NCBI RefSeq assembly: GCF_000317025.1
Contig: NC_019689.1
Coordinates: 1,527,501 to 1,591,500 of the forward strand
Reading direction: 5' to 3'
DNA from: Pleurocapsa sp. PCC 7327
Lineage (GTDB): Bacteria > Cyanobacteriota > Cyanobacteriia > Cyanobacteriales > Microcystaceae
DNA length: 64,000 bases
Made by a program: the position numbers and the translations under genes. The notes beneath the pieces are model-generated. The model was not told the origin of the DNA. It was given only the letters and a program-made list of their open reading frames with translations, and made no database searches. Each line of letters begins with the position of its first letter. Within the stretch, counting starts at the first letter, position 1. Below, one piece after another: positions 63,574-64,000 of the stretch.

Positions 63574-64000
63574 CTAGAAACTGAGAACCCTAATGACCGT
63601 TCCCTGTTTGGGAATATTCCCAGAATTGAGAGTAAGTTTGTTACTATTAATTTTGCTGATATTCATCCCCTCGACTAGCTTTAAAAATTCATCTACAGGA
63701 ACTAAATCACAGGCGTTTTTATCGGCAGCAGCCGTCAGATATTGCGTGGGAATCATAATTTTAGGGTTGAGGGATTCCATTGCCTGCTTGGCTTCTTGGG
63801 GATTATAAGCCTTGGGACCGCCACCAACGGGAATGAGAGCGAGATCGGGATTGCCCATGAGAATTCGCTGTTCTATCTCAATGGGAGCCGCTGCACCGCC
63901 CAAATGTAGAATCCTAATACCGCCTTGATTCCAACGCCAAGCTATGTTGTTCCCAAAACGCCGTCCCCCCTCGCGATCGTGAGCAATGCTAATTCCTTGA
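63574..64000 (-). CDS. metallo-beta-lactamase-fold hydrolase, C-terminal part (runs off window)
   Basis: Read in from the right edge, the open frame extends beyond position 64000: QGISIAHDREGGRRFGNN.., ..GGIRILHLGGAAAPIEIEQRILMGNPDLALIPVGGG, ..PKIMIPTQYLTAAADKNACDLVPVDEFLKLVEG. The HLGG and IPVGGG segments fit the UlaG-like/RNase-Z-like MBL fold. The first metal-binding HxHxDH motif would lie outside the window. Complete at its C-terminus; the start is not visible. Substrate unknown. Confidence 0.75.
   Translation of the reverse strand, partial: QGISIAHDREGGRRFGNNIAWRWNQGGIRILHLGGAAAPIEIEQRILMGNPDLALIPVGGGPKAYNPQEAKQAMESLNPKIMIPTQYLTAAADKNACDLVPVDEFLKLVEGMNISKINSNKLTLNSGNIPKQGTVIRVLSF

Noticed and set aside
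1-64000. tRNA, rRNA and riboswitch genes
   Set aside because: I looked for T-loop (GGTTCRANYCC) signals and conserved riboswitch cores on both strands by eye and found none I could support; a tRNAscan or Rfam run would be decisive.

Overview
This is a chromosomal window from a cyanobacterium. The evidence is the petB-petD pair of the cytochrome b6f complex, a CpeY-type phycobilisome HEAT-repeat lyase, several cyanobacteria-only small proteins (YlqD, DUF3155, Trp-rich TIGR02450, DUF1400), an acyl-ACP synthetase, a desC-type desaturase, and the HIP1 octamer GCGATCGC scattered through the whole sequence. A phycobilisome-bearing unicellular or colonial relative of Pleurocapsa/Cyanothece-type organisms fits, but the genus is a guess. 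I saw no tRNA, rRNA or CRISPR array.

Layout. 0-5 kb: a broken TetR fragment, petD and petB on the minus strand, a small secreted protein, YlqD and acyl-ACP synthetase. 5-16 kb: an acidic repeat protein; a TetR regulator fused to a recombinase-like domain, divergent from a desaturase across two matching palindromes; cysteine desulfurase; a trypsin-like protease; pterin dehydratase; shikimate kinase; a tyrosine recombinase; and a frameshifted TacT-like acetyltransferase. 16-29 kb: an MscS channel, mutS, an NB-ARC fragment, YgfZ, pyruvate kinase, a LOG protein, a hemerythrin protein and a HEAT-repeat protein. 29-31 kb: a complete IS1-family element nested in a decayed tnpB. 31-38 kb: a prenyltransferase-fold protein, a CpeY-like lyase overlapping a DUF2459 gene, an M20 hydrolase, a histidine kinase, DUF3155 and a CCB1-like factor. 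38-44 kb: Wzc-type kinase and Wza-type export genes for exopolysaccharide, and a Na+/H+ antiporter. 44-49 kb: an oligopeptide-type binding protein, an IS982 element with intact ends, and an RHH-FGE protein whose C-terminus resembles the variable region of a diversity-generating retroelement target. 48-54 kb: pgi and glgP, linking glycogen breakdown to glycolysis. 53-57 kb: transposase debris, a rhomboid protease and a frameshifted AI-2E transporter. 57-64 kb: a pentapeptide protein, a methyltransferase, a GT2-GtrA / membrane glycosyltransferase cluster and a partial metallo-beta-lactamase-fold gene.

Most genes are ordinary housekeeping genes in short units of one or two. The unusual material is concentrated in the TetR-recombinase fusion and its operators, the candidate DGR target, the nested and decayed insertion sequences, homopolymer frameshifts in two genes, and at least four families of dispersed short palindromic repeats. 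No complete new multi-gene system was found. The nearest candidates are the TetR-recombinase/desaturase pair and the RHH-FGE protein, whose reverse transcriptase, if any, lies outside this window.
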